From NCBI GenBank assembly GCA_910589415.1, contig OU342632.1, forward strand, positions 43,389,341 through 43,453,340: a DNA stretch of 64,000 nt. Reading direction: 5' to 3'. This document shows, in pieces, positions 24,901 to 32,867 of the stretch. The stretch comes from Malachius bipustulatus. Taxonomy: Eukaryota; Arthropoda; Insecta; Coleoptera; Melyridae. Position 1 is the first letter of the stretch. Every line of letters starts with the position of its first letter. Under the pieces are notes generated by a model that had not been told where the DNA came from, searched no databases, and saw nothing but the letters and a program-made list of their open reading frames with translations. The position numbers were made by a program, and so were the translations under genes.

Positions 24901-27900
24901 CCCGTGTCTAAGAAGAGGGTAGGGGGGAGACCAATTCCCTAAATATTTTAGAAGTGAAGTAATATCAAGATCACTTGGTATTCTAACAGGACGGTGCCAC
25001 CACTCACTGCCCGCTTTTTTTGGATCTCGATCAAGTCAATGGGCTGAAGAAGACGTGGTGTAGAAATGTTAAAACGCTCACCAAATTGACACGACTTACA
25101 GTATGTTCTGGTTCTTGGTTTCTCTTGCAAATCCACTTATTCAAGTCGTTATAGATTTTCAGTCTCATACCTTCAGTCTTTCCTCTGGAGTACCTCAGGG
25201 ATCCGTGTTGGGACTTCTTCTTTTCAACATCTTTATAAATTACGTCACATAATATTGTGTGCCCAGGATAAGGATGAACAGCACGGGGATTTAGGAAACC
25301 GTGAGGGATTCAGGGTTTGTTGAATTATAAAAAAGTTTGGCTATTTAGTGGCCAACGTTTAGTGTTGAAATAACGACCACCAACCTCATTTTCTTACAAG
25401 ACTAAAATAAGATACTCCTCCACTACAGAAGGGCTTAAGATCGTTATCTGCTCGTTCATAGGATCTTTGATTTTTGCTTGGGCATACATGGTGTCATGTC
25501 AGAAAATAAAACTTTTTAAATAATAATTTTAGGGAAAAAATTATTTCTTATAAAATATGTTCTGCTTCTGAAGAAACTCCAAAATCCACACAAAAATGAG
25601 ATAATGAGACAGCAAGGGTGTTATGACAAGTAGTTGTATGTAAATAAAATAGAAATCAGATATAATTTCAAAAAGGTGATCAAGAATTTACAGTGTTTGC
25701 AATAAATAATATTTTTAATTTGAATAACCGAAATACCAGCAAATCCGTCAAATCCGTAGGTATCTCAATTCATATCGCTTCCATTATTAATTCCCGTCGT
25801 ATTTTATCCTGATTAACCGCTAAATCGTAAAATTTACTCCACCAATGTATTAGTACCTAAATCTTAACCAGGAGATTAAGTATTTCCACATGAACAATAT
25901 CGATATTTTTACGCCCCGTATTAAATCTGTTACAGATAATCGAAAATGAAGCGATAAGAAACCTGCTCCGCGAATACTGCTGAGCTTGATCTAGAGAAGA
26001 AGCAGCAAACTGGCTACTGTCCTCCTGAACAGATATATATATTTCAATTCACGAATGAATTGAATGCAATAATTTAGAGATTTAATAAATGTATGTTGGC
26101 ATGTTGTGTATAATTTTGTTTTGAGTCCACCCCTAACCCCGTCTGAAGGCATTAGTAGTATAGCTAAAACGTCTTGTAAAAAAAGACGTTCCAAATTTTT
26201 AAGAATTCTCAAGCATTCGTCAGAATTAAGAATTTAAAGAAGACTAATACGAATGATCGCATGTTGATTTATTTCATTTACGAGTACAGCGTTGCTTATC
26301 CTTGTTTTTGGTGATTCTAAGTTAAATACTCGAACCAGCAATGAATAAGGAAAAAAATTATGACGGAATTATAGTATGAGAGCAATAACGTTTTCTGAAC
26401 GACCACAACCCTAAAGGTATGGTAAAAACATCGAGGTATAGCTACATTGTTTATTTTGAATTTGATGAATGGATAACTTTGGTTCTGTCCATTACCCCTT
26501 AGATATTTTTTGCGGTATTTTGAAACAAAATGTCTACCAGAATGATCTTTCACATAGCCTAGATTTACAAAAAATAAAGATAAGCAACGCCGTAAATGAA
26601 GTAAATCAACCTGCGACTATTCGTAAAATACACCATACGAATTCTTAAAAAAAAAATCAGAAAAATCTATGGAGATGGATGGAAACTACGTAGAATAATC
26701 TTGTTTTTGTTTTATTTTTAACTTTCGTTCTTTTACCTCTTCATAACCCCATCCTTGGACATATTGTGACATATGACATATGAGAATAAGGGATGGCTTA
26801 AGCCTTAATAATAGGCCTATATGTATACTGGGCACTGCAAGCTGACTCATCATCTGCACAGATGGGTTTAGCGAACAGCGTTGAATGCCGTCTGTGCTTG
26901 GAGGATGATGAAACAGCAAAGCACATCCTGTGCGAATGTACCGCTTTGGGAAGAACCAGATTGCAAACCCTCGGGAGAGACTTTCTTACAACGGAGGTTA
27001 GCTTCCTCAAAGAGGCTGACCTGACGGAGTTAATGTACAACGGCTAGATGTGAGCCACAATAGACCTTCGGTCATAGTGGAGATGTCACAATGGCCCACT
27101 CACGAGATTTCTAAATATATCTAAATGCAAGGGATGATTGTTATGCAATGATGTGTTATGCATAAAAAAGGGCAAGTAAGGTCTCGTACCTACTGCTATA
27201 ATTTCTGAGGATCTGCACTGATGCATTCTTTTATTTGAGGAGGGCAGTTCACCTTAATGAAGATCCACGATCTCTGACCAGTTATTACAAGTTAAAAAAT
27301 TAAAGTTTTTAACTTTCCAGTGATTTATTCATAAAAAATAAAGGTCATTATTTACATCCGCGGCTCCTACAGTTTCACTATGGCACCTATATAGGGGTGG
27401 AGGACATACCTATAGTAACACCAGGAAGGTATTAATTTGCGTTGCAAATGAAAGATAAGCGAACAAAAGGGCATCAAAAGAAGGTCTTCCTGAGTGCGGG
27501 CCTGTTTAAAACAGCGAAAATCACAATAAACATGCAAGGTCAGAGTGTCGAGTGGACGGAATAAACACCGGAAACTCGTAATTTCAACACCAGGGCCGTT
27601 CTGGTAACATACGCAACATACGAACCGCATTCAAACGTAGTCGGACCATAATAGCGAGCGATGTCACGTATTTTGGAATATAAATGCAAAATAAATGCAA
27701 AATTCAAAATAAAAACTGTGCTATTGTTAATCTCGAAGATATTCCTTGCCCTGAAAGTGAAAAAAATAGAAATTCGACCGTAGTGCCAAAGGGGCCTTAG
27801 TGGTGACCTTGATACTAGTTTGCAATGGCTCTTTTTAGCTTCTTACCCACCCAGCACCCCTATTTCGCTCCTCGGTCCCGAAAAAATTGATGAAACTTAG

Positions 27901-28032
27901 GAGCCGCGGATGTAAATAATTACCAAAATAAAACTTATAAAATAATTAAAATTAAAAAACAAAAAACTCTAGACACTTACGTATCATGAAAATTATGCTC
28001 AGGAATGCAAGTAGTTTACCGGTCATTCTCAT
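6954..28032 (-). CDS. Secreted carboxylesterase (COE family), complete ten-exon gene
   Basis: Secreted alpha/beta-hydrolase esterase of 555 residues, typical length for the family; substrate unknown. Exons: 28032-27981, 24482-24334, 23381-23282, 23055-22861, 18905-18720, 14437-14075, 14015-13834, 13762-13624, 13564-13438, 7128-6954. They sum to 1,668 nt, an exact multiple of three, with all phases matching. Signal peptide [20 protein letters not shown], then [22 protein letters not shown], oxyanion hole HGGGF, GLSAGA (Ser 211), SQSGTAL, SNVRDEG (Glu 342) and GVAHGDD (His 459): the full triad. The terminal exon encodes a WKAVD stretch and an acidic/lysine-rich tail ending NLVD. Reading exon 9 through its donor gives an immediate TAA, so a shorter isoform of about 498 residues is a theoretical alternative. 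Introns 1, 4, 5 and 9 (3.5, 4.0, 4.3, 6.3 kb) are swollen by foldback and transposon insertions. A second ATG two codons downstream of the start is possible. Confidence 0.92.
7447..10812. repeat. Tandemly duplicated A-B unit, first copy split by an insertion
   Basis: Block A (7,447-7,859) begins near CACATGTAATACCACTAGAGG and recurs at 9,909-10,300. Block B (9,410-9,905), with AAGATAAAGTGGTCGAACCC, recurs at 10,305-10,812. The order is A, insertion, B, A', B'. The A' and B' copies are contiguous, so the 7,860-9,409 segment is best read as an insertion at the A/B junction of the first copy. Confidence 0.7.
7860..9409. mobile_element. Nested 1.55-kb DNA transposon remnant with short TIRs
   Basis: It begins with TATACACCGTTCACATATTA and ends with the near reverse complement ATAAGTGAACGGTGTATA, giving imperfect TIRs of about 22 bp, perhaps with a TA target duplication. 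It interrupts the first A-B unit exactly where the second unit is continuous. Inside are short open stretches: an ATG-initiated 33-codon run at about 8,190 ([17 protein letters not shown]) that ends in a GTAAGT donor, and a broken stretch near 8,700. These may be a decayed transposase, but I do not recognise its family. Confidence 0.5.
10813..11690. repeat. Inner foldback with arms of about 240 bp
   Basis: The left arm (10,813-11,062) contains CTAAAGCTTCAGG and ACTAAAATTGACTTGGGACAAAC. Its reverse complement appears at 11,440-11,690 (GTCAATTTTAGTCTCTGGATTT; CTGAAGCTTTAG). The spacer of about 380 bp is AT-rich and non-coding. Confidence 0.7.
12470..13070. repeat. Degraded repeat in the last esterase intron, related to 4,030-4,510
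   Basis: It shares GATCCAGGAACGTA and CCTAGCCGGTTCGGAAAGAA plus AACATGATCAA with the segment in the other esterase's intron 5. A 110-codon plus-strand and a 97-codon minus-strand opening overlap here, but neither resembles a family I know. Its base composition is richer in G and C than the flanks. Confidence 0.35.
13071..13437. other. Remaining esterase intron sequence; nothing recognised
   Basis: AT-rich sequence between the repeat remnant and the exon 9 donor at 13,437-13,436. It shows no repeat boundary or ORF with family resemblance. Confidence 0.5.
14937..15062. repeat. Short 22-bp direct repeat and possible non-LTR 3' tail
   Basis: The string CTGTACAGCTAAAGGAGTGAG is repeated immediately as CTGTACAGCTAAAAGAGTGAG. 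It is followed by CACAATGGGCCATTTGTGG, which resembles the 3' untranslated tails of the non-LTR elements elsewhere in this window (for example 27,058-27,105). Located in intron 5 of the upstream esterase, directly left of the 15,066-18,390 element. Confidence 0.35.
15133..15865. repeat. Inner foldback 1 inside the 3.3-kb element
   Basis: The left arm contains CTTTGAGGATTTGTGTAATT, GAGCCATCAGCGATAAAAAA and GGTGTTAATGTGACC. The right arm holds their complements at 15,720-15,863 (TTTTTTATCGCTGATGGCTC, AATTACACAAATCCTCAAAG). Arms are about 250-270 bp with an AT-rich spacer at 15,400-15,600. Confidence 0.8.
15997..16693. repeat. Inner foldback 2, TIRs ACAGGGTGTCCCGTATCG
   Basis: Bordered on both sides by (TA)n stretches. 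The left end TATACAGGGTGTCCCGTATC is complementary to the right end at 16,650-16,670. Complementarity continues for about 130 bp, including GCATATAGTAGGCTTA and GTTACGAAGTTACAGGCCTA. No ORF. It is inserted inside the 3.3-kb element, apparently at a TA-rich site. Confidence 0.8.
16694..17990. repeat. Two diverged tandem copies of a 630-bp unit
   Basis: AAACGCTCCTGTAGCTT occurs near 16,723 and 17,354; ACAGGGTGTCC near 16,840 and 17,478; AAGCCAGTGGCGTGGGTAGG near 17,152 and its one-base variant near 17,783. The offset is about 631 bp throughout. A third partial copy of the GCCAGTGGCG block lies near 18,069. Non-coding; probably expansion within the transposon. Confidence 0.75.
19146..19283. repeat. 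Small MITE, TIR ACACCCGGTTGTATA
   Basis: AACACCCGGTTGTATAACAT at the left is complementary, with few mismatches, to CTCTATACAACCGGGCGT at the right, and TGTTGTTAG pairs with CTAACAGCG inside. About 138 bp, in intron 4 of the upstream esterase. Confidence 0.7.
19290..20930. other. Intron 4 filler with diverged direct repeats
   Basis: No gene. A phrase like GAGAAGCCCTTTCGATTGACACC near 19,548 recurs near 20,335 as a variant (GAGAAGTTCTTTCGATTAACAC), with a weaker copy near 19,350. This suggests repeats of a few hundred bp or more within the intron. Otherwise AT-rich. Confidence 0.4.
20945..22440. repeat. 1.5-kb foldback, GC-richer arms of about 350 bp
   Basis: Left arm: GTTTCGGTCAACAACTTA, GTTATGTAGCCAATTTGGC, AAAACGGGAGTTACCGGGAG. 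The complements are at 22,105-22,430 (CGGTGACTCCCGTTTTGG, GGCTACATAACAAGG, GTTGACCGAAAC). Between them lies a younger segment (21,480-22,030) holding its own palindromes: ACAGGGTGA/TCACCCTGT at 21,664-21,707 and GATTTCTGTG/CACAGAAATC near 21,750 and 21,897. In intron 4 of the upstream esterase. Several ORFs seen across it are by-products of the arms. Confidence 0.8.
23455..23850. repeat. 400-bp foldback in intron 2
   Basis: GACAGTTGTTTTACTAATTG on the left pairs with CAGTTAGTACAACAACTGT on the right. The inner blocks AGTGGCGGAGGTTTGGGTAT and TTTATACGCCACTGACT also have complements. Arms are about 130 bp, non-coding. Confidence 0.8.
24600..25000. repeat. Half of a foldback family also present at 42,985-43,535
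   Basis: Contains GGGAATTGCTCCTCCTCTCC and GATAGATGGCG, which recur with small changes near 43,040 (GGAAATTGCTCCTCCTTTCC) and 43,190. It lies just inside intron 1 of the upstream esterase. No coding potential. Confidence 0.5.
25155..25270 (+). pseudogene. Reverse transcriptase fragment, non-LTR type
   Basis: Translates to a stretch containing [20 protein letters not shown], which matches the conserved RT block 4-5 of jockey/CR1-like non-LTR elements ([13 protein letters not shown]...INDL). Only about 35-40 codons are recognisable before stops. A decayed remnant in intron 1 of the esterase, on the opposite strand. Confidence 0.7.
25271..26198. other. Intron 1 filler; no gene seen
   Basis: AT-rich sequence after the RT fragment, likely partly retroelement-derived. 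No further motif could be recognised. Confidence 0.4.
26199..26660. repeat. 460-bp foldback in intron 1
   Basis: GTTGATTTATTTCATTTACG and GCGTTGCTTATCCTTGTTTT on the left pair with AAATAAAGATAAGCAACGCC and GTAAATGAAGTAAATCAACC on the right, together with matching AAGAATTC flanks. Non-coding. Confidence 0.75.
26822..27046 (+). pseudogene. 3' end of a non-LTR retrotransposon (post-RNase H zinc knuckle)
   Basis: Encodes [12 protein letters not shown] and, after a one-base frameshift, [20 protein letters not shown], the C-x2-C...H-x4-C motif found at the C-terminus of RNase H-bearing non-LTR elements. The intact element at 33-35 kb has the corresponding GVCRLCREENETPRHLLMNC. It ends in a stop at 27,044-27,046 and a tail with CACAATAGACCTTCGGTC. 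A broken remnant. Confidence 0.75.
27343..27923. repeat. TIR element, ends ATTTACATCCGCGGCTCCTA
   Basis: Left ATTATTTACATCCGCGGCTC and right GAGCCGCGGATGTAAATAAT are inverted copies of about 34 bp, enclosing about 510 bp without a credible gene. In intron 1 of the upstream esterase, close to exon 1. The 87-codon minus-strand opening inside shows no family resemblance. Confidence 0.75.
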
Positions 28033-28736
28033 TTTTTCAAATTTTTTCACACACTCTTAAAGCAAAATAATCATAGTATGTATCTGTACTAACTGTAGGT
28101 TGTACCTTGTGAGTTTTTGAATAAATTCAAATAATAAAAAAAATTATCTTAAATAGTTTTATTAGGCTAAATTTAGCTAATGAGGCTTGTCGCATCTCAT
28201 CCGTATCCTTTAATTTGCATCTCTTGTTATTGGGTAATTTAGATAGTAGGGAAATGATGTCCATGCAAACATGTATAAGGAAATAAAACCCTTGTGAACC
28301 TATAAATTAAAAAGAGTTGAAGCTGTTTTTAATTGAATATTTTAGAAAGAGTAGATACTAATAATTTCTTGATCACTACATTTAACATTGCTTTTTTCAT
28401 CTAATCGCTCTAGGAACGCTTGGCTGGCAATCAAATTATTAAATTTGAGTAATTTAAGTTCAATTTGATTACCTCTAGTCTCCAGTACCTACGCATTATT
28501 TAAATTATATAACACAACGTGGACTTGGATATTAAATCATTAATAAAGTTCTGCATACATTAAATTATATTATTCAAGACCATTATGTGTCTTCATTATG
28601 GCATTTAAGCACTGATAATGATTATTGTAATAACTTAGATTGATGAATAATTATGTTATCATACTAATGCATATTTTTACCATTCCGTTTGTAACCACGG
28701 TTTGTAACACTCAAGTATTATGTAATATAAACAGCC
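28033..28736. other. Divergent intergenic region between esterase and receptor gene
   Basis: About 700 bp separate the esterase start (minus) from the first gustatory receptor ATG (plus), so both promoters must lie here. AT-rich, with no clear TATA box on either strand and no repeat recognised. Confidence 0.5.
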
Positions 28737-31676
28737 ATGACCGTCAAAAAATCCTCAGAGTATCTTTCAATATACTTTAAAATAGGGAAGCTAAGCACCA
28801 TTAACTTATTTACATTCAATAAGAAAGAACAAAAGTATGTAAAAAATAGTAGCATATTTATGAAAGTATGGATAGGTATTCAGGTCTCTCTAATATCTCT
28901 ATGTACTTATCATTTACTGCCAAAAACTGCAAAAAAGATACCAGATATAATCGATATGTTAGAGTTAATTATAACAGGTGTTGTTTTGGTATCTCTTATA
29001 ATTCTGTCATATTTGTCTCAAAACAATGAGATCAAACTTCTAAATATGATGGATAGTATTGAAAAGAGCATGATAAAACTGGGGATGAATCCATGGAAAA
29101 GAAGTCCAAATAAAGTAATTGTAATTAATTGCATAATTGGTTATTTAATTGTCATCACCGTAGTTTTGATAACAATTTATTGTGCCATCAAAGCCGATAT
29201 GAGGAAACCATTGAGATTGAGATGCTTCCTATTTATTTTCGGTATCCCCAAAGGTTTCATGTGTATCGCTCAATTAAAAATTCTGAGAGATCGATTTTGT
29301 TTTCTGAACGAAGAATTACAGACGGTTATGACAGTTTACTCCAAGAATTGCATTATATGTGAGAAGAAAAAATTCACGTCGGTTGGTTTGGATAATTTAA
29401 GAATTTTAAGTTTAGAAAAATATCTAGACAGGGAAAAAGGTCTGGACTACGAAAAAATTAAAATTGATTCTGGAGATGACAAGATATTTGAGATAAAAAA
29501 TATGTGTCTCTTGCACGGGCTAACGTAAGTCTTCTTCGATCAATTCCCCATATTTTTTTTAAATAATAAATTTTTTTTTCAGATGTTTACGTATTTTACA
29601 TCAAGAAATAAGACAAGCGTGTGCGCAATTTTGTAATACTTATGATGTTTTCTTTTTTGTCGAAGTAACCTCGAATAATGTGGATTTGTTCACGGAGTCA
29701 CTGTTTTGGTTCGATAATGTAAGAACAAATTTTACCACCAGTAGCACCTACTCCTTAGTAATGACAGCTTTCTGTATCGCAGCGATTGCTTACTACTCGT
29801 TTACAATTATTGTTTCCTGCGAATTGACTAAACATACGGTGAGTTATGTTAAATCGAAATACTAACTTTAATAATTTTTGTACTAGAAACTGTAATAATA
29901 TATTTTTGGACAAATGAGTAGGTACACTCAATAGAAAGCTATATGTAAACGGTATAGGTTTGTGGTAGTCTGCTCCATTGGCTTTAATCTTACCAATCTG
30001 ACAGAAGCCTCATAGTCAATATTGATGGTTTGTTATCCTCACTACATGATGTAGATTTAGGCGTGCCACAGGGTTCCGTTCCGGCCCCCCTACTATTTTG
30101 AGTATTTATGATTGCCATGTTTATTAATGACCTGCCACAGTTTTTTGATGTGAGAGATACAACATTGTGACACCCCCACTGCAACCGTAGGTCTATTGTG
30201 GCTTTATTACTGCTAACTCTCCTAGGGAATGAGATCGAGGGTCATTCAGGTTATGGTTCATATCCACTTGGTGTCAGAGCAAAAGGATTGTTCTGAATGA
30301 ATTGATGAAAATAATTTCTGTTAATTTTAGCTAAAGAAAAATATTATCTGAACCCATTCTCCAAGCCCATTTTGTCATTCTCCAAGCATAAATGACATTC
30401 AGCGCTGATCGCTAAATCCATCCTGTACAAATGATGTTATTTGCTTGCAGCTCCCAGTATATATAGGCTTATTAGGGCCCTCAGTTCTTTTCTTTAGCTC
30501 CAATAGTTTTTATTGGTCCGTTTTTAGACGTGCCCTGTATGAAGGCCAGTTCGCTCTGTCCAGTTGCGTATTGTTGTTTCTGCCATATTCGGTGATATGC
30601 CAACTGCTGGTTCTAGTCTTTAAACTTAAACTTGCAGTGGCTGGAACTTAAAGCTGCTTCATGGCTGTTTGGAAATATATTTGTTGACCTACGTTGGTGG
30701 TGCATCTTTTCATGCATCTGCGTACAGAACTCTATGGCATAAATTTCGGCCTGGACAGTTATTACGTGAAGGCCCAGGCTCGAGAAGACTCTTTGCTTCG
30801 AGCCACAGCTACACATTCCAGCTCCAGTTTCAATATAGATGTCGTTGATCCATTATGGTGAACCATCTAAAATCAGGAGTTATAATTTCTGTTGTCCTCA
30901 CACACATGTCTTTTCCCGGGAGAAGGACTTTATACGCAGAGCAGGTCATGATGGTCTTAGGCATTATGTTCGAGGTCACTTCTGTCATCCAGTAACCTTT
31001 CTCGTTCCAAGTTATGAGCATTTGGCAAACTTTTTGTCATTTATAGCTTGTAGCATTCTATAAATGTATAGTCTATCTGGCCTGTCTCTCCAAGTAAATA
31101 TGGAGAGGTGGTAAGTCCCGTAGAATTTTCATAGCCGCCGTCGGTGTGGTGTTAATAGCACCACAGATAGCCAGATCTCAATAGCCAGATCAAATAGCCA
31201 GTCTCTGTAGGCTAGAGACAAGACCTGCTGGCGTTTTGACCACCAAGCGTTACTGTCATACGCAATTATATGTCTGACGACCATTATATAAAAGCATATT
31301 TCTTTGGGTCCAATTCCTCATGTTTTGCCACAAATCTTTTTGCACGTCTACTCTTCTTCTAACCTTCTAATACCTATTTTTATTTACAGGGTAGTGAAAC
31401 GGGTAAAATCTTGCATAGACTTTATTTACAATACAAAGACAAGTCGAAGATTTACACAGATGTAAAATCATTTTCACTTCAACTGCTACAGGACAGTGTA
31501 TTTTTTGGAGTTTTAAGTTTATTTTTTATGGATTATAAACTAATCACAAATGTAAGTAAATTTTCTTGTGTTTTACTCACCATGTTTTCATTCACGTATA
31601 TCCATTTTTTCAGATTTTGCATAGTACCTTTACTCTGGCAGTTATAGCAATTCAATTTAGTGTAACTGTAAGATAG
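28737..31676 (+). CDS. Gustatory receptor (7-TM Gr family), four exons
   Basis: Insect gustatory receptor, a ligand-gated channel of taste-neuron membranes; ligand unknown. Exons 28737-29524, 29583-29838, 31390-31551 and 31614-31676 give 1,269 nt, 422 residues, in frame throughout with GT-AG junctions. The first exon encodes several hydrophobic helices (for example IITGVVLVSLIILSYL; VIVINCIIGYLIVITVVLIT). Exon 2 carries the segment TYSLVMTAFCIAAIAYYSFT. The C-terminus TFTLAVIAIQF fits the family signature TYxxxxxQF, and the last short exons with phase-0 introns are typical of insect Grs. Intron 3 (1.55 kb) contains retrotransposon debris on both strands. The start is the first Met of the open frame, giving a normal family length. 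A second Gr gene follows at 37,768. Confidence 0.9.
30003..30177 (+). pseudogene. Reverse transcriptase fragment in the receptor's intron 3
   Basis: Translates to DLGVPQGSVPAPLLF, then a stop, then FINDLPQFFDV: RT block 4-5 of a jockey/CR1-like non-LTR element, with an internal stop. A dead fragment on the same strand as the receptor. Confidence 0.65.
30180..31340 (-). pseudogene. Antisense non-LTR remnant (post-RT region and RNase H)
   Basis: On the minus strand, fragments such as TTPTAAMKILRDLPPLHIYL match the post-RT segment PTAALEVILDLTPLHLVI of the open element at 33-35 kb. Further on, VQAEIYAIEFCTQ matches the RNase H AELYAIEVC block. A tail with CCACAATAGACCTACGG ends near 30,180. There are many stops and frameshifts, so it is an old copy inserted antisense in the intron. 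Confidence 0.65.
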
Positions 31677-32867
31677 ACGTAGAGAATACAAATAAGAATA
31701 TATCTTGTCTATCTATCTTGGATATCTACATCCTCTCTTAAAGTAATAACTTGCTTAAATGCAATGCAATCAGCAATCACCACGCTAGTATAAAAGTCAA
31801 ATTAATATATGTGTGAATAATAATAAAAAAATAGTTAAAACGAGATAAAACTTTACTTTCCTTTCCATGTTTTCATTCTTGTCATTCATATTTTGTGGTA
31901 TGCTTACACCTACTGAGTGTCGAAGCTGGAGCTCATGCAACAATAAGCAGCGAGAGCGAGAGACTCCAGAGATACCTATCTGCATGTACTTTTTCTCTGT
32001 ACTCAATAACAGCTGCAGTGGTCTAACTCGTAATAATAGTGTAACGGTACACAAAAGTATTCCAGAATGAAACTAATCTTAATATTAAAAGCAAGCCTCT
32101 TAGCAAAGCGGTAGAAGCGTTATCAAGACCCCATTAGAATGATTTGACCCGTAGCGTTTTTTGATGCGACCCTATGGAGGAGGGGTGGGGGTGAACCTCT
32201 TAAATAGTTAAAATTGCTACTGTCAATCGATTAGAAAATTAGAGAGTAGTTTTTGCACAATAACTTGAGGTTGTCGAGTTCGAATTTTGAGTTACTTTGA
32301 TCATTAGAAAATCAATTTTGGATATTTATTCCACCTTAGGGACGTGTTTTTGGTCTGATATATAAAATTATGTTTTAAAATTCAAAAGAGTAAGTTCCAA
32401 AGGGCCAAAAATATGTTTATGAGATACTAAAAAACTACATAAAGATTGGATACATTATTTTGAATTTCAGACATAATAGTCAACACGAAATGATATAAAT
32501 TACCTAAAGATACAGGGCAGTCTCATCTTTGGGTGGCTATAAAGGGCTTAACAGTATAGTCCTGGCACATAGCACTTTTGTAGAGATATACTTCACGTCT
32601 CACAGCAACTTTCTGTAGTAATAAGTCAATTTGAGAAAATTTGGCACATCCCCCTCCTGGTACTTACACTCTTCAATTATGAAAATTTGTACTGTAGCGA
32701 TATTACAGTAAATTTTGGGAAAGTCTATGGAGCTGAATCGAAATAGCTCATCAGAAATAAATTTTCGGAAAAACTAAAGATAGAAAATCCTCTTAAACAA
32801 AATTTTCTTGAAAAAACAATTTCAATTTGACGTAATTGTCGCTGAAATATTCATATTAATCCAGCTG
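31677..32867. other. Downstream of the first receptor; no gene seen
   Basis: A possible AATAAA lies at 31,822-31,827. The 32,080-32,860 part has the texture of a non-coding repeat (GACCCCATTAGAATGATTTG; GCGACCCTATGGAGGAGG), but I found no partner copy within the window. The retrotransposon is inserted at its right end. Confidence 0.4.
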
